Source of the DNA: Bacteroidales bacterium
GTDB lineage: Bacteria > Bacteroidota > Bacteroidia > Bacteroidales > GCA-2748055
Length of the DNA: 64,000 nucleotides
Reading direction: 5' to 3'
Assembly (NCBI GenBank): GCA_029210725.1
Contig: JARGFM010000010.1
Coordinates: 41,252-105,251 of the forward strand
Shown here: positions 18,684 to 27,148 of the stretch, piece by piece
Layout of the letters: each line of letters starts with the position of its first letter
Numbering within the stretch: the first letter of the stretch is position 1
The notes under the pieces: model-generated
Seen by the model: the letters and a program-made list of their open reading frames with translations, nothing else
Database searches by the model: none
Told to the model about the DNA's origin: nothing
Position numbers and translations under genes: made by a program

Positions 18684-19999
18684 GATCCGATCAGGGTAGC
18701 CGAAGTACAATCGTAAATTGTAACTTCTGTATAGTCGCCCGGCTTCAGGTCCCTTTTTGGAAAAACTACTACCTTATTCTGGGAGGTGCGTCCAAAAAGC
18801 TGCTCCTCCGATTTTTTAGAAGTGCCCTCCACCAGCACTTCAAAGGTCTTTCCAAGATCCTTTTTCTTACTGTTCAGGGAAAGTCTCGATTGCAGCTTTA
18901 TGATCTCATTCAGCCTGCGGGTCTTGACTGCTTCCGGAACATCATCCTTTAATTTGTCGGCCGCATAGGTGTCTGGTCGTTCACTGTATTTGAACATATA
19001 GGCAAAGTCATAGTCCGCCCACTCCATCAGGCTGAGCGTCTGCTGGTGCTCCTCTTCGGTCTCCCCGCAAAAACCGGCAATGATATCTGTGGAGATCGTG
19101 GCCTCCGGAAGGTAGGTACGGATGGCCGAAATACGGTCCATGTAATGTTCCCTGGTATACTTTCGCTTCATTCTTTTTAGTACGGTGGAACTGCCCGACT
19201 GCACGGGAAGGTGGATCGACCTGCACAGGTTGGGATATTGTGAAATGACTTTCAGCAGCTCATCCGACATATCCTTGGGATGTGAGGTGGCAAAGCGCAC
19301 TCTGAACGCCGGGTTGATTCCCGCCACTCTTTCCAGCAGCTCCTCGAATTTTATCAGATTGCCGTCCTCTTTCCAACGGTAGGAATTCACATTTTGTCCC
19401 AGCAGGGTTACTTCCCGGTAGCCTTGTTCAAAGAGCCCGGTGCTTTCCCGGATGATGGTTTCCGGATCGCGACTCCGTTCCCTGCCCCGGGTTCCCGGTA
19501 CTACGCAGTAGGCGCAGAAATTATTGCAGCCCCGCATGATAGCCACAAAGGAGGTCACGTGGTTGCGGTCCATCCGGACCGGCCGGATATCGCCGTAAGT
19601 CTCCTCCAGCGACAGGAGGGTATTGATGCCCTTCTGACCGCTTTCCACCTCTGTCAGCAGGGAAGGCAGATCGCGGTAGGCATCGGGCCCCACTACCAGG
19701 TCGACCGTGTTTTCTTCCTCCAGCAGCTTCTCTTTGAGCCGTTCTGCCATGCAGCCGATCACTCCAACCTTAAAGCTGTGGTTCAGCTCTTTGAGGCGGC
19801 CAAATTCCCGTATCCTGGTTCTGACCCGCTGCTCGGCATTGTCCCGGATGGAACAGGTATTCACCAGCACCAGGTCGGCCTCATCCAGGGTTTCAGTTAC
19901 CTGGTAATTATGCTGTTGGAGGATGGCAGCTACCACTTCGCTGTCCACCACATTCATCTGGCAGCCATAGGTTTCTATATAGAGCTTGCGCTTTGACAT
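18680..19999 (-). CDS. miaB: tRNA-2-methylthio-N6-dimethylallyladenosine synthase
   Basis: A 439-residue radical-SAM methylthiotransferase modifying A37 of tRNA. The N-terminal domain has the three cluster cysteines (ETYGCQMN, NTCSIRDNA, GVIGCMAE). The radical-SAM motif is CNNFCAYC, followed by PGTRGRERSR, and a C-terminal TRAM domain starts near KDLGKTFEVLVEG. Twelve in-frame codons exist upstream, but a -7 element lies at 20005-20012, so the ATG at 19999 (MSKRKLYIETYG) is chosen. Confidence 0.95.
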   Translation of the reverse strand: MSKRKLYIETYGCQMNVVDSEVVAAILQQHNYQVTETLDEADLVLVNTCSIRDNAEQRVRTRIREFGRLKELNHSFKVGVIGCMAERLKEKLLEEENTVDLVVGPDAYRDLPSLLTEVESGQKGINTLLSLEETYGDIRPVRMDRNHVTSFVAIMRGCNNFCAYCVVPGTRGRERSRDPETIIRESTGLFEQGYREVTLLGQNVNSYRWKEDGNLIKFEELLERVAGINPAFRVRFATSHPKDMSDELLKVISQYPNLCRSIHLPVQSGSSTVLKRMKRKYTREHYMDRISAIRTYLPEATISTDIIAGFCGETEEEHQQTLSLMEWADYDFAYMFKYSERPDTYAADKLKDDVPEAVKTRRLNEIIKLQSRLSLNSKKKDLGKTFEVLVEGTSKKSEEQLFGRTSQNKVVVFPKRDLKPGDYTEVTIYDCTSATLIGS

Positions 20000-20004
20000 G
20001 GACG

Positions 20005-20012
20005 CAAAGGTA
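20005..20012 (-). promoter_or_regulatory. miaB -7 element, ATG-adjacent
   Basis: TACCTTTG on the minus strand ends five bases before the miaB ATG, implying a leaderless or nearly leaderless message. Confidence 0.5.
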
Positions 20013-20128
20013 GAAAAAAGACCATTGACCGGCAATTTGAAACAGTTTACCGATTTAAGCTTCTCGAGTGCTTAAAGATGCTTTATACTTGCAATAGATA
20101 ATGAAGTCTTATTTATAAATTTAAACAA

Positions 20129-20662
20129 ATGAAAATGGGAGCAGGATTATTTTGGGGGGCGTTTTTACTCCTTCTGGGGGTGGCCCTGATCATAAAGGTG
20201 GTCTTTCATGTAGACTTCCCGGTATTTAAAGTTCTGATTGGGATTTTCCTGGTTGTGCTTGGATTGAAAGTGATCTTTGGTAAATTCTTAATATCGCCCG
20301 GGCATTTTAAAAGTGAGGAAACAATTTTCAATGAACGGGTATACGACAATCCTGAATCGGGTAAGGAGTACACGGTGCTGTTTGGCAAGGGGGTGTATGA
20401 TTTTACCAATGTGGACCTGGAGCAGGGTAGTTTTCGGGCCAAGGTAAGCACGGTTTTCGGAGGTACTCAGATTATTATTCCGCGGGATAAGCCGGTCAGG
20501 ATCCAGGCCGATGCCGTGTTTGCAGGGGCCGAGCTGCCGGGAGGCAACAATGCCGTATTTGGCACCAGCACCTATGAAAGTGACTCCTGGCGTCCGGATA
20601 CAGCCTCCATTGATATCAAGGTGGATGTGGTTTTTGGCGGAGTTCAGGTGATCCGGCGCTGA
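20129..20662 (+). CDS. LiaF-like membrane protein
   Basis: A 177-residue protein with two membrane helices (about residues 7-26 and 32-50) and a C-terminal beta-helix-like domain of the LiaF / cell-wall-active antibiotic response type (FGKGVYDFTNV, VSTVFGGTQIIIP, DAVFAGAELPGGN, VVFGGVQVI). LiaF proteins in Firmicutes restrain an envelope-stress two-component system; no LiaRS pair is visible here, so the role is open. A weak -7-like TATACTTG lies near 20086. Confidence 0.75.
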   Translation: MKMGAGLFWGAFLLLLGVALIIKVVFHVDFPVFKVLIGIFLVVLGLKVIFGKFLISPGHFKSEETIFNERVYDNPESGKEYTVLFGKGVYDFTNVDLEQGSFRAKVSTVFGGTQIIIPRDKPVRIQADAVFAGAELPGGNNAVFGTSTYESDSWRPDTASIDIKVDVVFGGVQVIRR

Positions 20663-20687
20663 TGTTTTTAAAAGAGCGGCATTTTTC

Positions 20688-20695
20688 TAATTTTG
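20688..20695 (+). promoter_or_regulatory. yebC -7 element
   Basis: TAATTTTG fits TAnnTTTG and ends 23 bases before the yebC ATG. Confidence 0.5.
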
Positions 20696-20718
20696 CAATA
20701 AATTATTGATTCAGAATT

Positions 20719-21459
20719 ATGTCAGGACACAGCAAATGGTCGACTATCAAGCGCAAGAAAGGCGCCAATGATGCCAAAAGAGGAAAGCTTTTCACCAAAT
20801 TGATCAAAGAAATCACGGTGGCAGCCAGCGAGGGAGGTATGGATGTAGAATCTAATCCGAGACTACGCTCCGCTGTTCAGAATGCCAGGGGGATGAATAT
20901 GCCCAAGGATACCATCCAGCGGGCGATTAACAAGGCAGATAAAGACAACTCTTCGTTTCTGGAACTTAGCTTTGAAGGGAAACTTCCCCATGGCATCCTG
21001 GTGTTTGTCGATTGTCTGACCGACAACCGGAACCGGACCGTAAGCAATATCAGGGCCATCTTTAATAAGCGTGGCGGAGAACTGGGAACCAACGGATCGC
21101 TCAGTTACATGTTCGAGCGAAAAGGGATCATTAGTCTGGCCAAAGGAAACCTGGATCCCGATGAATTTGAGCTGGAACTTATCGATGCGGGTGTGGAAGA
21201 GCTTGAACTGGAAGATGATATTTTTATGATCACCACGCCCATGGAGGACTTTCACAGTGTACAGTTAAAGCTGCAGGAAATGGGGCTGGAGCCGGAAAGC
21301 GCCGAGCTTCAGAGGATCGCAAATGATATGGTGGACCTCTCCGTGGAGCAGGCCTTACAAATCATGAAGATCATTGAGGAGTTTGAAGATGATGACGATG
21401 TGCAATCGGTCTGGCACAACCTGAACATCACAGACGAACTCTCCGATGCCATGGAATAG
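20719..21459 (+). CDS. yebC: YebC/PmpR-family protein (TACO1-like)
   Basis: A 246-residue YebC-family protein. The signature N-terminus SGHSKWSTIKRKKGANDAKRGK is present, as are NPRLRSAVQNARGMNMP and the acidic C-terminal domain. Members have been described as DNA-binding regulators and as translation factors easing ribosome stalls at proline runs; which role applies here cannot be told. Normal family length. Confidence 0.93.
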   Translation: MSGHSKWSTIKRKKGANDAKRGKLFTKLIKEITVAASEGGMDVESNPRLRSAVQNARGMNMPKDTIQRAINKADKDNSSFLELSFEGKLPHGILVFVDCLTDNRNRTVSNIRAIFNKRGGELGTNGSLSYMFERKGIISLAKGNLDPDEFELELIDAGVEELELEDDIFMITTPMEDFHSVQLKLQEMGLEPESAELQRIANDMVDLSVEQALQIMKIIEEFEDDDDVQSVWHNLNITDELSDAME

Positions 21460-21475
21460 GACGCCCGGAGTTGGC

Positions 21476-22150
21476 CTATAAGCCCCTGTTAATTATTCTT
21501 ACCGAAAAGGTGGATACCCCGATCATGATGCCAGCCATGGCAGCGGTTCTGATCACGTGATCGGGATCGGACCAGTTGAAATAAATCATGGCTGGTCCAC
21601 AGAGGATCATTAGCGCCGCGGCAAGGAGGGGAACCCCTTTGATTTTGAACCGGGTAAGTGCCAGCCCGATCGCAAACAGGCCAACAAAGCTGCTTCCAAT
21701 TCGCCTGTAGAACTGTTCCTCCTGAAAAAGTCCCAGCAGCCTGATCCATATCTGCTCATCTGTTTCCTCCATAGCGGTTTGCATCCCATCGCCCAATTCC
21801 TGGTAGAGATGAATTCCGGCCTTTCCCATCCATAGAAACCCCAATGCAGCACCCAGCAGGCAGAAGGCAATAACATAGTGAAAAAATTTCATCCTTTTAT
21901 GGAAGAGCTGCAGGAAAGGTGGAATGGACAGGAAAGTGATGACGGAGGTTCCCAGCCAGGCCCAGACACTAATCTGAAGGTTTTGCTGGTGGGTGAATAG
22001 ATAGGAGAGGTCCTCCTCCAGGGTGGCATAAGGACTTACAAAATTGAAATCCAGCAGAAGGGAGGTCACATAGCTGCCCACTGCCAGAATCATGGTTAAA
22101 CCGGCCAGCACTCCTCTGCGTCTCATTTTTCTGCGTTCTTCCTTCTGCAT
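21476..22150 (-). CDS. Six-helix membrane protein, unknown
   Basis: A 224-residue protein with about six membrane helices and a basic N-terminus (KEERRKMRRRG). I do not recognise the family. The ATG at 22150 is chosen over the TTG at 22153. It stands alone between yebC (17 bases downstream, convergent) and the SPOR gene (divergent). Confidence 0.6.
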   Translation of the reverse strand: MQKEERRKMRRRGVLAGLTMILAVGSYVTSLLLDFNFVSPYATLEEDLSYLFTHQQNLQISVWAWLGTSVITFLSIPPFLQLFHKRMKFFHYVIAFCLLGAALGFLWMGKAGIHLYQELGDGMQTAMEETDEQIWIRLLGLFQEEQFYRRIGSSFVGLFAIGLALTRFKIKGVPLLAAALMILCGPAMIYFNWSDPDHVIRTAAMAGIMIGVSTFSVRIINRGL

Positions 22151-22179
22151 CAAGTGAATGTAATCAATTTATTAATGGA

Positions 22180-22212
22180 TTGACAAACAGTGGGCAAATT
22201 TGATTAATTTTG
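22180..22212 (+). promoter_or_regulatory. Promoter of SPOR-purF-like operon
   Basis: TTG (22180-22182), a 22-base spacer and TAATTTTG (22205-22212) fit the Bacteroidota pattern. It lies 18 bases before the ATG at 22231 and covers the alternative TTG start at 22210. Confidence 0.5.
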
Positions 22213-22230
22213 TCCCCACAAAATATCAGG

Positions 22231-22692
22231 ATGACACGCTTTTTCGCAGCTATCTTATTTATTTTTCTTTCCATCACACTGGTAAAGGCGCAGGACGGGC
22301 AGAACAGCTCTCAGGGCGATCTGCTGCAGTCATTGATGGAGGAGGGCCCCCGTGGCCAGGTGACCCTGGAACTGGACAGCCAGCTGCTGGCTAATTATAA
22401 TAAAATGATAGCCAGGAATATGGGATCCACCGGTGTGCCGGGTTACCGGATCCGGATCTATTCCGGAAGTGGGGTTGGTGCCAAGGAAGAACAGCAGCGG
22501 GTCAGGGCCCGGTTTCTTTCTCTCTACCGGGGTTTGGATGCCTATAACCGCTATGATGAACCTTTTTTCAAAGTCTACATCGGAGACTGCCGCACCAGGA
22601 GCGAGGCACTGAAATTGAACGATCGCATAAAAAAGGATTTCCCCAACCCGATTATTGTTTCGGATTATATTAATCTAAAGAGTACTGAATAG
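22231..22692 (+). CDS. SPOR-like secreted protein
   Basis: A 153-residue protein with an N-terminal signal peptide (FFAAILFIFLSITLVKAQ). The C-terminal 75 residues look like a SPOR domain, which binds peptidoglycan stripped of stem peptides: YRIRIYSGSG near its start and FKVYIGDCRTRSEAL with DRIKKDFP at the end. Likely periplasmic. It is followed 11 bases later by the PurF-type gene and shares its promoter. Confidence 0.78.
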   Translation: MTRFFAAILFIFLSITLVKAQDGQNSSQGDLLQSLMEEGPRGQVTLELDSQLLANYNKMIARNMGSTGVPGYRIRIYSGSGVGAKEEQQRVRARFLSLYRGLDAYNRYDEPFFKVYIGDCRTRSEALKLNDRIKKDFPNPIIVSDYINLKSTE

Positions 22693-22703
22693 CGGATTGT
22701 TAT

Positions 22704-24605
22704 ATGACTGACGAGTTAAAACACAAGTGTGGCATTGCACTGATCCGCTTACTTAAGCCGCTGGAATACTATCAGCTACAGCATGGATCCTGGAGGTACG
22801 GACTGGAAAAGCTGTACCTGCTGATGGAGAAGCAGCGGAACCGGGGACAGGATGGCGCGGGCCTGGTCAGCCTGAAACTGGATGTTCCCCCGGGGAACAA
22901 GTATTTCAACCACCTCCGGGAAACCGGTTCTTCGGCCATCAATGAAATTTTCAGGAAGATCTACTCCCGCTTCGGAAAGGAAGAGAAACAGCATCCGGAT
23001 ACCTTTATGGATCCAAACTGGGCAAAAACGAACCTGCCCTTTGTCGGAGAGGCCTACCTGGGTCATCTGCGTTATGGCACCTTCGGGGCCAATAATCCGG
23101 ATAACCTTCACCCCGTCATGCGGGAGAATAACTGGCGCACACGCAACCTGGTTTTGGCCGGAAACTTCAACCTGACCAATGTGGATGAACTGTTTAATAT
23201 TCTCGTCGACCTGGGCCAGTATCCAAAGGAATACTCCGATACGGTGACCATGCTGGAGAAGGTGGGGCATTTTCTGGATAATGAGAACCAGAGGCTCTTT
23301 GATCTTTACAAATCCAGGGGTTTTTCAAACAGGGACATCACCGGACAGATCGGGAAGAACCTGGATGTGGCCAAGATTCTGGAAGGAGCCAGCAGGCGTT
23401 GGGACGGCGGGTACACCGTGGCCGGAATGATGGGTCACGGGGATGTTTTTGCCATGCGCGATCCCTGGGGGATCAGGCCTGCATTTTATTATCATGACGA
23501 GGAAATCGTCATTGTCACTTCAGAGCGCCCGGTCATTCAGACAGCCATGAATGTGGAATTTGAGCAGGTGAAAGAATTGCCTCCGGGTCACGCTCTGGTG
23601 GTGAAAAAAAGCGGTGAGATCTCCCTGGAACGTATCAGGGAGGAGCAGGAAAAGAAATCATGCTCCTTCGAACGCATCTATTTCTCCAGGGGAAGTGACA
23701 GGGAGATATACAGTGAGCGAAAGAAACTGGGCGAACTTCTGGTGCCCCAGATTCTGGAGGCCATCGATTACGAGGTGGAAGACACGGTCTTCTCCTTTAT
23801 TCCCAATACGGCCGAATCTGCTTTCTACGGGATGATCAAGGGGATTGAGGATCACATGGTCGTTAAGAAAATGGATGAGTTGATGAAGTTGAAAGGGAAG
23901 TGCAGTCCGGAGGATATCCTGAAAGTAATGAAGGAGCGGGCCCGCATTGAGAAAGTGGCCATTAAGGACCTGAAACTGCGGACCTTTATCTCCCAGGACC
24001 AGGGTCGTAAAGATATGGTAAGCCATGTCTACGATATTACCTATGGGACTATCCGGCCGGGACTCGACAACCTGGTGATCATCGACGACAGCATTGTCAG
24101 GGGCACCACGCTGAAGCAGAGTATTATCAAGATTCTGGACCGTCTGGAGCCCAAAAGGATCGTGGTGGTCTCCTCCTCACCCCAGATCCGGTATCCCGAT
24201 TGCTATGGCATAGATATGGCCAGACTGGCAGATTTTGCCGCCTTCCAGGCGGCCATCGAATTGCTGAAGGAGAAGGAGATGGAGCATGTGATTAATGAGG
24301 TATATAAGAAGTGCGATCAGCAAAGGGGCCTTCCCAAAGAAGAGTATGTCAACTATGTGAAGGATATCTACAAGCCCTTCACCAGGCAGGAGGTGAGCAG
24401 GAAAATCGCCGAGATGCTAACGGATCCGGAGGTGAAGGCCGAGGTGACCATCGTATACCAGAGTATTGAAAATCTGCATAAGGCGGTGCCGGATGATCTG
24501 GGCGACTGGTATTTCACCGGCGATTATCCTACTCCGGGAGGAAACAAAGTGGTCAGCACCTCTTTCCTGAATTATATTCACGGAATCCATACCCGGGCCT
24601 ATTAG
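22704..24605 (+). CDS. Long PurF-type amidophosphoribosyltransferase
   Basis: A 633-residue relative of PurF, the enzyme making phosphoribosylamine from PRPP and glutamine. The N-terminal glutaminase would begin at Cys9 after eight residues (KHKCGIALI), suggesting removal of a short propeptide. RNRGQDGAGL and LGHLRYGTFG are glutaminase motifs. The PRPP loop VIIDDSIVRGTT is at about residues 457-468. It is some 150 residues longer than E. coli PurF because of inserts in the first domain and a C-terminal extension; Bacteroidota commonly carry such a long form besides a normal PurF. Whether it works in purine synthesis or another role is not known from sequence. Confidence 0.85.
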   Translation: MTDELKHKCGIALIRLLKPLEYYQLQHGSWRYGLEKLYLLMEKQRNRGQDGAGLVSLKLDVPPGNKYFNHLRETGSSAINEIFRKIYSRFGKEEKQHPDTFMDPNWAKTNLPFVGEAYLGHLRYGTFGANNPDNLHPVMRENNWRTRNLVLAGNFNLTNVDELFNILVDLGQYPKEYSDTVTMLEKVGHFLDNENQRLFDLYKSRGFSNRDITGQIGKNLDVAKILEGASRRWDGGYTVAGMMGHGDVFAMRDPWGIRPAFYYHDEEIVIVTSERPVIQTAMNVEFEQVKELPPGHALVVKKSGEISLERIREEQEKKSCSFERIYFSRGSDREIYSERKKLGELLVPQILEAIDYEVEDTVFSFIPNTAESAFYGMIKGIEDHMVVKKMDELMKLKGKCSPEDILKVMKERARIEKVAIKDLKLRTFISQDQGRKDMVSHVYDITYGTIRPGLDNLVIIDDSIVRGTTLKQSIIKILDRLEPKRIVVVSSSPQIRYPDCYGIDMARLADFAAFQAAIELLKEKEMEHVINEVYKKCDQQRGLPKEEYVNYVKDIYKPFTRQEVSRKIAEMLTDPEVKAEVTIVYQSIENLHKAVPDDLGDWYFTGDYPTPGGNKVVSTSFLNYIHGIHTRAY

Positions 24606-24634
24606 GCAGCGGTCTGTTTCTTACAGCGACCTTT

Positions 24635-25654
24635 TTATCTCCGTTTGGAAATATGGAATCGGGTAATCAGTTTCTGGACTTTCAGGTTTCTTCTCCTGAT
24701 ATTCCTGATCTTTTGCAGTTGCTTGGGCACATAATTTAATACATGGCGTTCCACTTTGGCCTTGTAGAGGTCATTGACCGTGATCATGATCCCGGTTTCC
24801 TCTACATCACCAAATCCTTTGTTCAGAACCGTGCCAAAAGTTTTCATGGAAGGCGAAAGATTCATATAGGCATTTATAAGGGGCGGAATATTTTCCCCGT
24901 ATGCCCGCACCTCTTTGGACAGGATTTTATAGTCCTCCGAATAATTCTGACCTTTAAAGATTGCAGTGAGTTTGGCCCTGTCTGTGGCCATTGTCAGAGG
25001 TTCTTTGGGAGTAACCAGACCTTCTGTGTCGGGAAAGTGCTTGTTCAGAAAAAAGAGGATCATATCCCTGGCCATCTGATGATAGTGCAGGTACATGGTC
25101 ACTTTTCCAAACAAATATTTCTTACTGGGATAATCGAGTACCAGGGTTCCCAGACCGTCCCAGAGATTGTCAAGTGCATACAGGCCTTTTCGTCTCAGGG
25201 AAGTACTCTGGTACTTGGGTTGAACAAAGGAGCGTCCCAGTTCAATCATATGCGGGACATAGTTTTTTACAAACTCGTCTGAGAAGTTGAAAAGTTTGGA
25301 AGTGGCCAGCCTCACTTTTCCGTCTTTAATGCATTTTCCGGGATCACAGATATAAAAACGGTATCCTCCAAGAATGGCCTGCTCATCAGGGTCCCAGACA
25401 ATAAGCTGCTGGTAGGCCTTCTCGCCGGTATCGAAAGCATCCAGGTCGCATTCCAGGCCTGTACCGCCCCCGGCATTCCGGAAGGATAGTTCCCTGAGCC
25501 GCCCGATCTCCCTCATGGTATGGGGGGAATTTTCGGCATTAATGATATAGATTTTATTCCCGGCTTTATTTGTTTTTCGGATCAACCGTTCCTGAGTAAG
25601 TTCCGCTTTGAGGGCTTCCAGGGGAACAGGAGGTATAATATCTTTCATTTTCAT
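24635..25654 (-). CDS. glsB: N-acyltransferase GlsB (glycine lipid synthesis)
   Basis: A 339-residue GNAT-fold acyltransferase of the hemolysin-like/OlsB type: RELSFRNAGGGTG, GGYRFYICDPG, IELGRSFVQPKYQ. In Bacteroides the homologous GlsB attaches a 3-hydroxy fatty acid to glycine, giving commendamide, and GlsA then adds a second acyl chain. Here a GlsA-like gene lies 10 bases upstream in the same orientation, so the assignment rests on both similarity and the pair. The lipids would be envelope components. Confidence 0.82.
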   Translation of the reverse strand: MKMKDIIPPVPLEALKAELTQERLIRKTNKAGNKIYIINAENSPHTMREIGRLRELSFRNAGGGTGLECDLDAFDTGEKAYQQLIVWDPDEQAILGGYRFYICDPGKCIKDGKVRLATSKLFNFSDEFVKNYVPHMIELGRSFVQPKYQSTSLRRKGLYALDNLWDGLGTLVLDYPSKKYLFGKVTMYLHYHQMARDMILFFLNKHFPDTEGLVTPKEPLTMATDRAKLTAIFKGQNYSEDYKILSKEVRAYGENIPPLINAYMNLSPSMKTFGTVLNKGFGDVEETGIMITVNDLYKAKVERHVLNYVPKQLQKIRNIRRRNLKVQKLITRFHISKRR

Positions 25655-25664
25655 GATTAACAGC

Positions 25665-26534
25665 TTATGTGGTTATTTCGCTGAATACTCCTTCAGGGTT
25701 TTCAACCAGGGTATAGGTATAATCCTTGATCAGGGCAGCCCACTCAAGAGCTGTATGGCGCTTATCAAATGTAGAATAAGGAATCGGTTTCCCGAAAGTA
25801 ATCACAAAATGTTTATTGCGGTGTTTGTAGGATTCGTTGGGAAGGAAGAACATTTCCATGTTGGCCTTGATTCCCAGGAATTTTCTGGTGTTGGCCAGGT
25901 TGTAAAAGAAATTAGAGCACCGGCCTGTAACGTGGATGGGGATAATATCCCTTTTGGTCTGTACCGCCTTGGTAATAATACTCTTTTGCCACTGTGTATC
26001 CCTGATTATTCCTTTTTTCCGCCGGGAAACCAGGCCGGCCGGAAAGGTCATCACCTGCTGGTCGGACTCAAAAATGGCCTGGATACGCCGGACATTTTCG
26101 ATTGCCTGGGCCCCGTGCTTATTGATGGGTACAAAAATGCCGTCCATGTTCTTCACATTGGTCAGCAAGTCGTTGACCAGGACTTTCAGATGCGGGTAGT
26201 TTTTGGATAACTCACTGATTATCATCATACCATCGAAGCCCCCAAGGGGGTGGTTTGCCACAAAAATAAAGCGTCCCTCCGGGGGAAGATGTTCCCTTCC
26301 CTTGACCTCCAGGCTTACACCGAAGACTTCAATGGAAGCCATGGCAAAGTCCACATCCTTTTTATATCCATGGTTGTAAAGAATGGGATCATTCATAAAA
26401 TCGATCCTGAGAATGCGGGACAAAAGCCTGTATACAAAGCCAGGTATCCAGCGGGCCATTCCGGGATTCTTATCCATGAATAAGTCCTTGATATTGATTG
26501 GCTTAAAGTTAAGTTTGTGAGTTTTTTCGTCCAT
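25665..26534 (-). CDS. glsA: O-acyltransferase GlsA (glycine lipid synthesis)
   Basis: A 289-residue PlsC-like lysophospholipid acyltransferase domain protein. The catalytic region reads VANHPLGGFDG (His95, Asp101); the spacing between His and Asp is five residues rather than the four of classical HX4D enzymes. MTFPAGLVSRR and IIPIHVTGR follow as later blocks. By homology with Bacteroides GlsA it acylates the hydroxy group of the N-acyl glycine made by GlsB. First gene of the glsA-glsB operon, divergent from mraZ, with its promoter next to the MraZ operator. Confidence 0.82.
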   Translation of the reverse strand: MDEKTHKLNFKPINIKDLFMDKNPGMARWIPGFVYRLLSRILRIDFMNDPILYNHGYKKDVDFAMASIEVFGVSLEVKGREHLPPEGRFIFVANHPLGGFDGMMIISELSKNYPHLKVLVNDLLTNVKNMDGIFVPINKHGAQAIENVRRIQAIFESDQQVMTFPAGLVSRRKKGIIRDTQWQKSIITKAVQTKRDIIPIHVTGRCSNFFYNLANTRKFLGIKANMEMFFLPNESYKHRNKHFVITFGKPIPYSTFDKRHTALEWAALIKDYTYTLVENPEGVFSEITT

Positions 26535-26575
26535 GGGTATCCGCTTAAGGGCTATCCCGCTCTATAGTGCAAAGA

Positions 26576-26606
26576 CAAAAGTATTAAAAGATAAGTTATT
26601 AACAAA
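26576..26606 (-). promoter_or_regulatory. glsA-glsB promoter
   Basis: On the minus strand TTTG (26606-26603), a 19-base spacer and TACTTTTG (26583-26576) match the full Bacteroidota -33/-7 consensus. The glsA ATG is 42 bases downstream. The -33 element directly abuts the MraZ repeat array. Confidence 0.72.
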
Positions 26607-26641
26607 GTGGGAAAAAGTGGGGTAAAATGGTACAAAGTGGT
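26607..26641 (+). promoter_or_regulatory. MraZ operator (10-bp spaced repeats)
   Basis: Four boxes at ten-base intervals: GTGGG (26607), GTGGG (26617), ATGGT (26627), GTGGT (26637), each followed by five A-rich bases. This matches the TGGGN5 direct repeats bound by MraZ upstream of its own operon. The array ends 40 bases before the mraZ ATG and touches the divergent glsA promoter. Confidence 0.78.
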
Positions 26642-26681
26642 GAAAAAGTATTACTTTTATCCTTAAACCCGTGATAACCCT

Positions 26682-27146
26682 ATGATTACGTTTATCGGAG
26701 ACTATACAGTAAGACTCGATTCAAAGGGACGGCTCTCCTTTCCGGCGGCTTTTAAAAAGCAGTGCAGAGAGATGGTTTCCGATGGGTTTGTGCTGAAACG
26801 TGATCTGTTCGAGAACTGCCTGATTTTGTATCCCATGGATGAGTGGGAGCGGCAGAATAAGATCATACGCTCGCGTACCAATCCCTACAATAAAGAGCAT
26901 GCACGTTTTCTCAGGATGTTTTTTTCCGGGACCGCTGAGGTATCTCTGGATGCCAATAACCGGATGCTTCTTCCAAAGCGTCTGATGGAATATGCCGGAA
27001 TCAGTGATGAGGTGGTTCTGGCGGGTCAGTCCGGAAAGATTGAAATCTGGGCCTCTGAGCAGTATGGAAGAGTCAGTGCGGCAGATGATGATTTTGCAGC
27101 CATGGCCGAGAAAATATTAGGTGGAACAATTGATGAACAGGAATAA
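26682..27146 (+). CDS. mraZ: Transcriptional regulator MraZ
   Basis: A 154-residue protein with two AbrB/SpoVT-like halves, each with the family DXXXR-type motif (DSKGRLSFPAAFK and DANNRMLLPKRL). MraZ binds repeats ahead of the dcw operon and represses it. The expected operator is visible upstream. First gene of the dcw cluster, two bases before rsmH. A near-consensus -7 element (TACTTTTA, 26652-26659) lies between operator and start. Confidence 0.93.
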   Translation: MITFIGDYTVRLDSKGRLSFPAAFKKQCREMVSDGFVLKRDLFENCLILYPMDEWERQNKIIRSRTNPYNKEHARFLRMFFSGTAEVSLDANNRMLLPKRLMEYAGISDEVVLAGQSGKIEIWASEQYGRVSAADDDFAAMAEKILGGTIDEQE

Positions 27147-27148
27147 TA

